Part shown: positions 8,864-16,141 of the stretch, piece after piece
Position numbering within the stretch: position 1 is the first letter of the stretch
How the letters are laid out: each line of letters starts with the position of its first letter
Assembly: GCF_015240065.1 (NCBI RefSeq)
Contig: NZ_CP060506.1
Span: 1,240,001-1,304,000, forward strand
Reading direction: 5' to 3'
Source of the DNA: Nanchangia anserum
GTDB lineage: Bacteria > Actinomycetota > Actinomycetes > Actinomycetales > Actinomycetaceae
Length of the DNA: 64,000 bases
Notes under the pieces: model-generated
Seen by the model: the letters and a program-made list of their open reading frames with translations, nothing else
The model's database searches: none
What the model was told of the DNA's origin: nothing
Position numbers and translations under genes: made by a program

Positions 8864-10146
8864 TTCCCGTTGAAGCCTACGTTGCCGACCTGCTGGCCGG
8901 GATCACCGCGCTCGAGCCCGTTGAGGTCGACGTCGCCGATGCGCTCGGCTGCGTCCTCGCCGACGACGTCGTCGCCCGCCATGCGGTCCCGCCTTTCACC
9001 AACTCGGCGATGGACGGCTTCGCGCTGCGGGCCGCGGACCTGGGCGACCTCGATCCCGCCACCGAGGCCGTCCCCGGTGCCGATTCCAGCGAGCCGACTA
9101 CGCCAATCACCCTGCCGGTTGCGGGCGACATCGCCGCTGGTGACAATGCGGTCTACCGCTGCGAGCCGGGTCAGGCGTGGCGCATCATGACGGGCGCACG
9201 CGTGCCCGAGGGCGCCGACACCGTCGTCAAGGTCGAAGACACGACGACCCCCGCCGGCATCGTCGCCCTGCCAGACGAGGTGACGATCCTGCGCGTGCCC
9301 CGTGCCGGCGCGAACGTGCGCCACGCGGGGGAAGACTGCCGCGTCGGCGACGTCATCATCCGCCGCGGCGAGATACTCAGCCCGGCCGCGTTATCGTCGG
9401 CGGCCTCGGTCGGCTATGCCCGCCTGAAGGTGCGCCCGCGCGTGCGCGTGGGCGTCGTCTCGACGGGCGACGAACTCGTGAGCGCGGGTAACGACCTCGA
9501 CCTCGCGCAAATCCCCGACTCGAACTCGGTGCTGCTGCGAGCCTTGCTCGAACGTGCCGACGCCGACGTAGTGACCGTCACCCACAGCGGCGACGACGCC
9601 GAGGAGTTCGCGGCCACCCTCGCGCGCATGTGCGCCGACGTCGACCTCATCGTCACCTCGGGCGGGGTGAGCGCGGGCGCCTACGACGTCGTCAAAGCTG
9701 CCGCCGACACCATCGACCTGCGCTTCAATCAGGTCGCCATGCAACCGGGGAAGCCGCAGGGCTTCGGGCGGGTGCGTGCGGGCGACAACTCGGCGCTGCT
9801 GTGCGCGCTGCCGGGAAATCCCGTCTCGGTCTTCGTCTCGTTCCACGTCTTCGTCCGCCCCGTGCTGGCGGCGCTGACCGGGCGCGGCGATGCGGCGCAG
9901 GCGGTCACGGTGGCCGCGACGACGTCGTCGGGGTGGCGCAGTCCCGCCGGAAAGCGCCAGTTCGTGCCCGTTCACGTCACCTGGCCCCGCCAGGCCGGCA
10001 ACACGCCGATCGCGCGCCCGACACACCGCCTGGGATCGCGTTCGCACTTCGTCGCCTCTTTGCACGAGGCGACGGGGCTGGCCGTCATCGCCGAAGACGT
10101 CACCGACGTCGCGGCCTGGTCCATCATTGACGTCATCGTCGTATAG
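8860..10146 (+). CDS. moeA: Molybdopterin molybdenumtransferase MoeA
   Basis: Inserts molybdenum into adenylated molybdopterin to give active Moco. The 428-residue protein has the expected order: the N-terminal PFTNSAMDGFALRAAD segment, RIMTGARVPEGADTVVKVED, then the MogA-like domain with STGDEL, the TSGGVSAGAYDVVK loop and LPGNPVSVFVSF, followed by the C-terminal beta domain. The ATG at 8860 overlaps the moeB stop as ATGA. moaC follows after 9 bases with its own strong ribosome site. No separate mogA/moaB adenylyltransferase is present in the window. Confidence 0.96.
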   Translation: MIPVEAYVADLLAGITALEPVEVDVADALGCVLADDVVARHAVPPFTNSAMDGFALRAADLGDLDPATEAVPGADSSEPTTPITLPVAGDIAAGDNAVYRCEPGQAWRIMTGARVPEGADTVVKVEDTTTPAGIVALPDEVTILRVPRAGANVRHAGEDCRVGDVIIRRGEILSPAALSSAASVGYARLKVRPRVRVGVVSTGDELVSAGNDLDLAQIPDSNSVLLRALLERADADVVTVTHSGDDAEEFAATLARMCADVDLIVTSGGVSAGAYDVVKAAADTIDLRFNQVAMQPGKPQGFGRVRAGDNSALLCALPGNPVSVFVSFHVFVRPVLAALTGRGDAAQAVTVAATTSSGWRSPAGKRQFVPVHVTWPRQAGNTPIARPTHRLGSRSHFVASLHEATGLAVIAEDVTDVAAWSIIDVIVV

Positions 10147-10155
10147 GAGGCTCCC

Positions 10156-10638
10156 GTGGAACTTACTCACCTGGATTCGGCCGGCCACGCCCGCATGGTC
10201 GACGTGACGGCGAAGACCCCGACCATCCGCGAGGCCCACGCCGAGGCCATCGTCGCCTGCTCCGCCCCGATCATGGCGGCGCTGCGCGACGACGGCGTGC
10301 CGAAGGGCGACGCGCTCGCCGTCGCCCGGATCGCCGGCATCGCCGGGGCGAAGCGCACGCCGGAGCTGCTGCCGCTGGCCCACCCGATCGGCGTGCATTT
10401 CTGCGCGGTCGACCTCGAGCTGATGGATGCGGGCGTGCGCATCACCTCCCGGGTCAAGACGGCGGATCGGACGGGTATCGAGATGGAGGCCCTCACGGCC
10501 GTCACCGTGGCCGCGCTCGCACTCGTCGACATGGTCAAGGGTGTCGACCGCGGTGTCAGCCTGAGCGATGCCCGCATCACCTACAAGGCCGGGGGCCGCA
10601 GCGGCGAGTGGCGGCGTGAGACAGCGCATAACGCGTGA
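10156..10638 (+). CDS. moaC: Cyclic pyranopterin monophosphate synthase MoaC
   Basis: Rearranges the MoaA product to cyclic pyranopterin monophosphate, the second step of Moco synthesis. The 160-residue protein carries the family signatures ELLPLAHPIGVHF and IEMEALTAVTVAALALVDMVK with the conserved catalytic lysine and aspartate nearby. The GTG start at 10156 has AGGAGG 5 bases upstream (10145-10150). Its last 62 bases lie antisense to the end of modBC (10577-10638), so the two genes overlap tail to tail. It is the last gene of the moeB-moeA-moaC unit. Confidence 0.96.
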   Translation: MELTHLDSAGHARMVDVTAKTPTIREAHAEAIVACSAPIMAALRDDGVPKGDALAVARIAGIAGAKRTPELLPLAHPIGVHFCAVDLELMDAGVRITSRVKTADRTGIEMEALTAVTVAALALVDMVKGVDRGVSLSDARITYKAGGRSGEWRRETAHNA

Positions 10639-12133
10639 GCTGACGCCGAACGATCGGGTCGGCCGACTCGGCGAGGTCGTCCCACTCCCCCTCCCACGCC
10701 AGCTCGCCCTCGCGCAGGGCGACGACGTGGGCGTCGAGCTCGGCGACGTCGGCGAGATCGTGGGTGACGAAGACGACAGTGGCCCCGGCCAGGCGCCGCG
10801 CGACGAGGGTGCGAAAATCGGCGGCGGCGTCAGCATCGAGCGCCGCGGTCGGCTCGTCGAGGAGCGCCACCACCGGGTCGGTGACGAGGGCACGCGCCAG
10901 GGCGACGCGTTGGGCCTGCCCGCCCGAGAGCGTCGCCGGGCGGCGATGCCGCAGGTGGGCGATCCCGAGCCGCGCCAGCTCCTCCTCGGCCCTGCCCCGC
11001 GCCGCCTCGGGCGCGTCCCCACGCACGCGTCGGGCAAACGCGACGTTGTCGAGGACGCTCATGTGCGGGAACAGGGCGGGATGCTGGTCGAGGACGGCGA
11101 CGCGCCCGCGCAGTTCCCCCTCCACCTCGCCGGCGGCGACGTGGAGGAGCGTCGATTTGCCGGCGCCGTTCGGACCGATGACAGCCGTGGTCCGGGCTGC
11201 GGGAAACTCGACGTCGATGCTCACCCCGCGCTCGGGGACGACGGCGCGCACCCGCACGGGCGGTCCCGCCTCGCCGCCCCGCACGGGCACCTCTGCTGCC
11301 TCGCCGGCGCGCTCGTCGGCGGGCTCTCCCCCCTCCGTGAGCCGGCGATACCACCGCGCGCTCGCCCACTGGGTGCCGCCGACGAGAACGACCGCGAGAG
11401 CAATGAGGACGGCCGCCAGTGCCAGGGCGCGATCGGTGTCGGTTTCGCGTTGGAGGTAGATCTCGAGCGGCAGGGTGCGGGTGACGCCCTGGAGCGAGCC
11501 GGCGAACGCGATCGTGGCCCCGAATTCGCCGAGGCAGCGGGCGAAGGCGAGCGCGGCTGCGGTGGCGATGGCCGGTGCCGCAAGCGGCGCCGTGATCGTC
11601 GCGGCGATGCGGATGGGTGAAGCACCGAGGCGGGCGGCGGCGGCCTCGAGGGCGAAGCCGCGGGCGCGCAGGGCGGCCTCGAGCGAGGTGACAGCGAAGG
11701 GCAACGCGACGAAGACCTGGGCGAGGATGACGGCCAGGGTGGTGAAGCCGATCTCGATTCCCCACACCTCGAGGTGGCGACCGAGCAGACCGCGCCGGCC
11801 CCACGTGATGAGAAGGGCGACGCCGGCGACGACCGGGGGAAGCACCATGGGAACGGTGACGAGGACGCGGACGACGTGGCTAGCCGCTCCCGTGCGCGAG
11901 CGGGCGAGGATGAGGGCGAGCGGGACGCCAAAGATGAGGCAGATGAGCGTCGAGACCGTGCACGTCCACACCGACAGCCACAGGGCGTCGCGGCTGGCCG
12001 GGGCGGCCACCAGCGCGGGCAGCTGCGGCCAGTCGATGCGCCAGGCCAGGGCGAGGAACGGGACGAGGAGGAAGGCCAGCGCCACCGCGGCGGGAGCGTA
12101 AGCCGCCGCGGGCGGCTTTGTCGCGGTCGTCAT
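10577..12133 (-). CDS. Molybdate ABC transporter, fused permease-ATPase ModBC
   Basis: One 518-residue polypeptide joining the membrane and ATPase parts of the molybdate importer. Residues about 1-260 are a ModB-type permease with 5-6 membrane segments and the cytoplasmic EAA loop EAAAARLGASPIRIAATITAPLAAP. Residues about 285-500 are a ModC-type ATPase: Walker A GPNGAGKST, signature LSGGQAQRVALARAL, Walker B VVALLDEP, switch VTHD. The protein ends shortly after the ATPase core, so the C-terminal TOBE/Mop domain usual in ModC is missing; a TOBE domain occurs instead in the first gene of the operon. The start overlaps the modA stop as ATGA. Tungstate cannot be excluded as substrate, but the Moco context favours molybdate. 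Confidence 0.93.
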   Translation of the reverse strand: MTTATKPPAAAYAPAAVALAFLLVPFLALAWRIDWPQLPALVAAPASRDALWLSVWTCTVSTLICLIFGVPLALILARSRTGAASHVVRVLVTVPMVLPPVVAGVALLITWGRRGLLGRHLEVWGIEIGFTTLAVILAQVFVALPFAVTSLEAALRARGFALEAAAARLGASPIRIAATITAPLAAPAIATAAALAFARCLGEFGATIAFAGSLQGVTRTLPLEIYLQRETDTDRALALAAVLIALAVVLVGGTQWASARWYRRLTEGGEPADERAGEAAEVPVRGGEAGPPVRVRAVVPERGVSIDVEFPAARTTAVIGPNGAGKSTLLHVAAGEVEGELRGRVAVLDQHPALFPHMSVLDNVAFARRVRGDAPEAARGRAEEELARLGIAHLRHRRPATLSGGQAQRVALARALVTDPVVALLDEPTAALDADAAADFRTLVARRLAGATVVFVTHDLADVAELDAHVVALREGELAWEGEWDDLAESADPIVRRQLTRYALSHAATRRCGPRPCR

Positions 12134-12891
12134 TGCGGGGGTGCCCCGAAGCCGTAGCGCTCGCGCAGCAGCCGCTGACCTACCTCGGACCTGACCGCGG
12201 CGACGAAGGCCCGCGCGGCCTGCGGGTGTCGCGCGTCAGCGGTGACGCCGATCATGTACGTGTTGACGCCGGCCGCGTCCTCCCCGATGTCGACGACGTC
12301 GATGTGTTCGGTGTCGGCGCGGGCGTCGGTGGCGTAGATGATGCCGGCGTCGGCCTCGCCCGAGGCGACTTTGCCGCGCACGTCGCTGACGCGCTGCTCC
12401 TCCGAGACGGGCTTAAGAGTCACGCCGCGAGCCTGGGCGAGCCGCTGCGTCGCGGCGCCACAGGGGACGTCGGCGGCGCAGATGACGAGCGCGGCGCCGT
12501 CGAGGGAGGAGTCGAGGCCGGTGATGCCCGCGGGGTTGCCCGCGGGGACGGCGAGGACGAGCTGGTTGGTTGCATATGGGTGGGCCTCGGTGACGATGCC
12601 GGCGTCGATGGCCCGCGTCATCGTCGCCTCGTCGGCCGTCGCGAGGACGTCTGCGCGGGCACCGCCTGCCAGCTGGTCGAGCAGTCCCGAAGACCCGTCG
12701 AAGTTGTACGCGACGTCGGCGTCGACCAGCGTGTCGGAGAGGTCGGGAAAGGCTTCGCTCAGGCTCGCCGCGGCAAAGACGATGACGCGTGCGTCTCGCT
12801 CATTCGCGCTCTCGCTGCCCTGGGACTGGCAGGCGGCGAGGCCGGCGACGCACGCGAGCGCGGCGAGCGCGCGCACCACTCGGCTTCTCAT
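12130..12891 (-). CDS. modA: Molybdate-binding lipoprotein ModA
   Basis: Extracytoplasmic binding protein that delivers molybdate to ModBC. The 253-residue product starts MRSRVVRALAALACVAGLAAC, a lipoprotein signal with lipobox LAAC (cysteine 21), followed by a Ser/Glu-rich linker and the ModA core VIVFAAASLSEAFPDL. The segments FDGSSGLLDQL, ADVLATADEATM and AGIIYATDA are typical of the family and include the oxyanion-binding serines. The start overlaps the stop of the HTH-TOBE gene and the stop overlaps the start of modBC (both ATGA), so the three genes are tightly coupled. Confidence 0.95.
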   Translation of the reverse strand: MRSRVVRALAALACVAGLAACQSQGSESANERDARVIVFAAASLSEAFPDLSDTLVDADVAYNFDGSSGLLDQLAGGARADVLATADEATMTRAIDAGIVTEAHPYATNQLVLAVPAGNPAGITGLDSSLDGAALVICAADVPCGAATQRLAQARGVTLKPVSEEQRVSDVRGKVASGEADAGIIYATDARADTEHIDVVDIGEDAAGVNTYMIGVTADARHPQAARAFVAAVRSEVGQRLLRERYGFGAPPQ

Positions 12892-13295
12892 GCGCGCGAC
12901 GGGGACACGGCCAGCGACACGTTCGTCGCCTTGACCTGGGCAATCGCGACCGAGCCAACGGACAGGCCCAGCTCGGTGACGGCCTCGGTCGATACCAGGG
13001 ACACGATGCGAAATGGCCCGCACTGGAGGACGACCTGACTCATGACGGTGTCGGAGACGATGTCGATGACGAGGCCGGGCATGTGGTTGCGCATCGAGTG
13101 GCTTTGGCGCCCGAGCGAGCCCGCGTGCAGCTCGGGCCTCTCCGTGAGGAACCGCACGACGGAGGCACCGTCGACGTGTTGGGGGCCGGGCACGGTGGGG
13201 TCGAGCTCGATGTGTCCGTCGTCGATCCAGCGACGCACGGTGTCGGTCGAGACGGAAAGGAGACGGGCGAGCGTCGAGACTTTGTGTGAGGGCAT
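12888..13295 (-). CDS. HTH-TOBE molybdate-responsive regulator (ModE-like mini-protein)
   Basis: A 135-residue two-part protein. Residues about 1-50 are a MerR/excisionase-type helix-turn-helix (KVSTLARLLSVSTDTVRRWIDDG, with HVDGASVVRFL). Residues about 65-130 form a single TOBE/Mop-type molybdate-binding fold (SMRNHMPGLVIDIVSD, QVVLQCGPFRIVSLVSTEAV, VGSVAIAQVKATNV). It heads the mod operon, so it most likely senses molybdate and controls the operon or related Moco genes. The ATG at 13295 has no ribosome site and lies 6 bases after a TAGCGT -10 box, which suggests a leaderless transcript. A pure molybdate-storage (molbindin-like) role is the main alternative; the HTH argues against it. Confidence 0.85.
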   Translation of the reverse strand: MPSHKVSTLARLLSVSTDTVRRWIDDGHIELDPTVPGPQHVDGASVVRFLTERPELHAGSLGRQSHSMRNHMPGLVIDIVSDTVMSQVVLQCGPFRIVSLVSTEAVTELGLSVGSVAIAQVKATNVSLAVSPSRA

Positions 13296-13301
13296 GGCGC
13301 C

Positions 13302-13307
13302 ACGCTA
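13302..13307 (-). promoter_or_regulatory. -10 box of the mod operon (leaderless start)
   Basis: On the minus strand TAGCGT ends 6 bases before the ATG of the HTH-TOBE gene, so transcription should begin at or beside the start codon. No clear TTGACA-like -35 is visible 17-18 bases upstream, and no ModE palindrome of the E. coli type is seen. Confidence 0.5.
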
Positions 13308-13409
13308 ACGCATCTTCGGATAATTCTTGCATTTTTCGCCGCTCCTGCGTCTCTCCCCTGCACGCTTACGCCGGCGCCGGCGCGACTGTTGCCGTCGTGG
13401 CGGCCCGCT

Positions 13410-13415
13410 TAGACT
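13410..13415 (+). promoter_or_regulatory. -10 box of the M3 peptidase gene (leaderless start)
   Basis: TAGACT at 13410-13415 lies 6 bases before the ATG at 13422, and the bases between hold no ribosome site, which fits a leaderless mRNA. A possible -35 (CTGTTG) sits 18 bases upstream. This promoter is divergent from that of the mod operon about 100 bases away. Confidence 0.5.
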
Positions 13416-13421
13416 GGCACC

Positions 13422-15482
13422 ATGACGCTCACGTGTGCCGCCGACCTGCTGGCTCCCTCGTCCCTGCCCGTCTCGATGCCCGATTTCGATGGCGCAACGC
13501 CACAGCTGTGTCTGGAGGCCCTGCGCGAAGGAATGCGCCTCGAGCGCACCCGCTGGGACGAGATCGCCGCCTCGCCCGAGGCGCCGACGCTCGCCAACAC
13601 CCTCGACGCCCTGGAGCTGGCCGGGGCGGAACTCGAGCGGGCCGAGGCGGTCTTCTTCACCCTCGTTTCGGCCGTCGGCGGCGAGGAGTGGGACCGCGCC
13701 GAGGCCGACATCACGGCCGATGCCGTCGACCACGCGCACGCGTTCGCGACCCACCGCGGCCTCTATCGCCGACTGCTCGCCCTGCGCGAGAGCGTCGACG
13801 CCGAGCGCGATCCCGAGGCTGCCTTCGTCCTCGACGACTACCTGGCGTCCTTCCGGCGCGAAGGTATCGACCTCGACGCCGCCGCCCACGAGCGCCTCCA
13901 CGACATCGATCAGCGCATCGGCGCCATCGAGCAGGCGTTCGGCAAGGCCTGTGTGGACGCGCGCACCGCCGGCGCCTACCGCATGACCGGCGTCGATGCC
14001 CTCACCCCCGAGCTGGCGGCCGCGGGTGCGACGCTCGTCGACGGCGAGGTGCGGGTGCCACTCACGAACTACACGTCCCATCCCCTGCTGGCGTCCCTGG
14101 CCTCGCCCACGCACCGCCACGGCCTCATGCGCGCCAGCCTCGCGCGCGCGAATGGCAGCGGCGACGTCGACACGCGCGGCCTCGTCGCCGAGCTCGTCAC
14201 GCTGCGCGACGAGCGGGCGCGGCTGCTCGGGTTCGACTCCTTTGCCGACTACGCCGTCGACGATGCCGTCGCCCCCTCCGCCGATGCCGTGCGCGACATG
14301 CTGCGCGACCTCGCCCGGCGCACCCAGCGGGCCGTGGCCGGTGAGGAGGAACGCCTGGCCGAGCTCGCGCGCGCCGAGGAAGGCGAGGACTACCGCCTGG
14401 CCGCCGGCGACTGGACCTACTTTGAAGAGAAACTGCGCGCAAAGACGTTTACCTTCTCCTCCGAGGACCTGAGGCCCTACCTCGACCTCGAGCGCGTCAT
14501 CGTTGACGGCGTCTTCTACGCAGCCACGCGCCTGTACGGCATCACGTTCACCCCTCGCCCCGACATTCGCGCGTGGAGCGAGGACGTGCGCGCGTGGGAG
14601 GTTCACAACGAGGACGGTTCGCTGCTGGGCCTGTTCCTCGGCGACTATTTCACGTCCGAGCACAAGGCCGGCGGGGCGTGGATGCACGAGCTCGTCGGTG
14701 CCAACGGGCTCACCGGCGACCTGCCGGTCGTCGCCAATACGTGCAACTTCACGAAGCCGGCCCCCGGCGAGCCGGCGCTGCTCAGCTGGGACGACGTCAT
14801 CACGTGCTTCCACGAGTTCGGCCACGCCCTCCACGGGCTGTTTGCCGCCTCTCGCTACCCCTCGCACGCGGGCACGTCCGTCCCGCGCGACTTCGTCGAA
14901 TTCCCCTCCCAACTCAACGAGATGTGGGCCTACCACCCGCAGGTGCTCGCCCGCTTCCTGCGCCACCACGAGACGGGGCTGCCGGCCCCGCGCGAGGTCG
15001 TCGACGAGATCACGGCCTCGCGCACCTTCGGTCAGGGCTTCGCCACGTTGGAGTATCTCGCCTCGGCCCTCATCGACCTCGACTGGCATTCTCACTCCGC
15101 CAGCGAGCTGCCCGACGCCGCCGGGGTCGAGGAGTTCGAGGCGGCCGCAGCCGAGCGGTGCGGCGTCGCCCACCCGCTTATTCCGCCGCGCTACGCGACG
15201 ACCTACTTCGCCCACACGTTTGGTGGCGGCTACGCGGCCGCCTACTGGTCCTACATGTGGGCCGAACTCATGGTTGCCGACATGGAGAACTGGATCAGCG
15301 AGGGACCTTCGGCCGGCATCGATCAGGGGCTCAACCGGGCCGTCGGCGAGGCGCTGCGCCACGGCGTGCTCGCCCCGGGCCACTCCGACGATCCCCTGGC
15401 CGCCTACCGCTCGGTCACCGGGCGTGACCCCGACCCCGCCGCCGTCGCACACCGGCGCGGCCTTGAGGGCACCCGATCGTGA
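13422..15482 (+). CDS. dcp: M3-family zinc metallopeptidase (peptidyl-dipeptidase Dcp-like)
   Basis: Cytoplasmic zinc peptidase of 686 residues that trims short peptides. The zinc motif HEFGHALH is at residues 464-471, with the downstream glutamate ligand in EFPSQLNEMWAYHP. The C-terminal FAHTFGGGYAAAYWSYMWAEL is the conserved substrate-side segment of Dcp/oligopeptidase A. Length is close to the usual 680 for this group. No signal peptide is seen. The start is set by the leaderless promoter just upstream. Its stop overlaps the GTG of the next gene, and a peptide ABC importer lies beyond the terminator, so a role in using imported peptides is likely. Dcp versus oligopeptidase A cannot be separated firmly. 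Confidence 0.9.
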   Translation: MTLTCAADLLAPSSLPVSMPDFDGATPQLCLEALREGMRLERTRWDEIAASPEAPTLANTLDALELAGAELERAEAVFFTLVSAVGGEEWDRAEADITADAVDHAHAFATHRGLYRRLLALRESVDAERDPEAAFVLDDYLASFRREGIDLDAAAHERLHDIDQRIGAIEQAFGKACVDARTAGAYRMTGVDALTPELAAAGATLVDGEVRVPLTNYTSHPLLASLASPTHRHGLMRASLARANGSGDVDTRGLVAELVTLRDERARLLGFDSFADYAVDDAVAPSADAVRDMLRDLARRTQRAVAGEEERLAELARAEEGEDYRLAAGDWTYFEEKLRAKTFTFSSEDLRPYLDLERVIVDGVFYAATRLYGITFTPRPDIRAWSEDVRAWEVHNEDGSLLGLFLGDYFTSEHKAGGAWMHELVGANGLTGDLPVVANTCNFTKPAPGEPALLSWDDVITCFHEFGHALHGLFAASRYPSHAGTSVPRDFVEFPSQLNEMWAYHPQVLARFLRHHETGLPAPREVVDEITASRTFGQGFATLEYLASALIDLDWHSHSASELPDAAGVEEFEAAAAERCGVAHPLIPPRYATTYFAHTFGGGYAAAYWSYMWAELMVADMENWISEGPSAGIDQGLNRAVGEALRHGVLAPGHSDDPLAAYRSVTGRDPDPAAVAHRRGLEGTRS

Positions 15483-16078
15483 AGGACCGCGTCGTCCTAC
15501 GTCGCCTAGGCGGGCGCGTCGGCGTCGGAGTCCTCGCCGTTGCCGTCATCATCCTGCTGGGGTGGGAAGCCGCGTCGTATCCGTGGCAGAAATGGTGGCG
15601 CGAACCGGCCCTGCCGGTTCTCCTCGTCACCGCCTGCTGGCTGTTGTGGGCGTCGTCGCGGGCGGAACTCACGCGCGAGCGGCTGCGCATCGTCAACGCC
15701 TGGCTGATCCACGACGTCGCGTGGCAAGACGTGCGCGGGTGCTCGCGCCGCTTCGGCCTGCGCATCCACATGCCGCACAAAGACATCGCGGTCAGCGCCT
15801 GCCCCACCCCGTCCGCGCTGTGGATCGGTCTGGGGCCGCGCCCGACCCGCATCGGCGAGGCCGCCCCGAGCTACCGCGACTACGAGGCCGATCCCCTGCG
15901 GCTGAGCGCCGACCCTGCTCAGGGCGCACGCGTCATCGAGGACTACCGCGACGACGTGCTGGCCGCGGGACCGCGCGACAACTCCGCCACGACCGGCGTC
16001 GTCACCCGCCCCAACGTCCGCACCATCGGCGTCGTTGCCGTCGTCGCCTGCTACGTCGCCCTCACTGTCCTCATCTAG
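15479..16078 (+). CDS. Small membrane protein with PH-like domain
   Basis: A 199-residue protein with one N-terminal membrane segment (about residues 13-29), a second short hydrophobic segment (about 44-58), a soluble central part and a C-terminal membrane segment (about 182-199). The central part (SSRAELTRERLRIVNAWLIHDVAWQDVRGC) resembles the actinobacterial PH-domain (DUF2581-type) membrane proteins, in which a bacterial PH fold follows two helices. The GTG start overlaps the stop of the peptidase gene as GTGA, so it is translationally coupled to it. Function is not known. The call of a PH fold rests on pattern only. Confidence 0.65.
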   Translation: MKDRVVLRRLGGRVGVGVLAVAVIILLGWEAASYPWQKWWREPALPVLLVTACWLLWASSRAELTRERLRIVNAWLIHDVAWQDVRGCSRRFGLRIHMPHKDIAVSACPTPSALWIGLGPRPTRIGEAAPSYRDYEADPLRLSADPAQGARVIEDYRDDVLAAGPRDNSATTGVVTRPNVRTIGVVAVVACYVALTVLI

Positions 16079-16084
16079 CGCGAT

Positions 16085-16140
16085 CAGACACAAACGGGGC
16101 GGCCCCACATGCGTGAGGCCGCCCCGTCTCAGTGTGTCTG
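16085..16140. terminator. Bidirectional terminator hairpin
   Basis: ACGGGGCGGCC (16094-16104) pairs perfectly with GGCCGCCCCGT (16117-16127) around a 12-base loop. Outside it, CAGACACA (16085-16092) pairs with TGTGTCTG (16133-16140), giving a long two-part stem. It separates the plus-strand peptidase pair from the convergent peptide-binding protein gene, whose stop is 2 bases away, so it can end transcription from both sides. Confidence 0.85.
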
Positions 16141-16141
16141 A

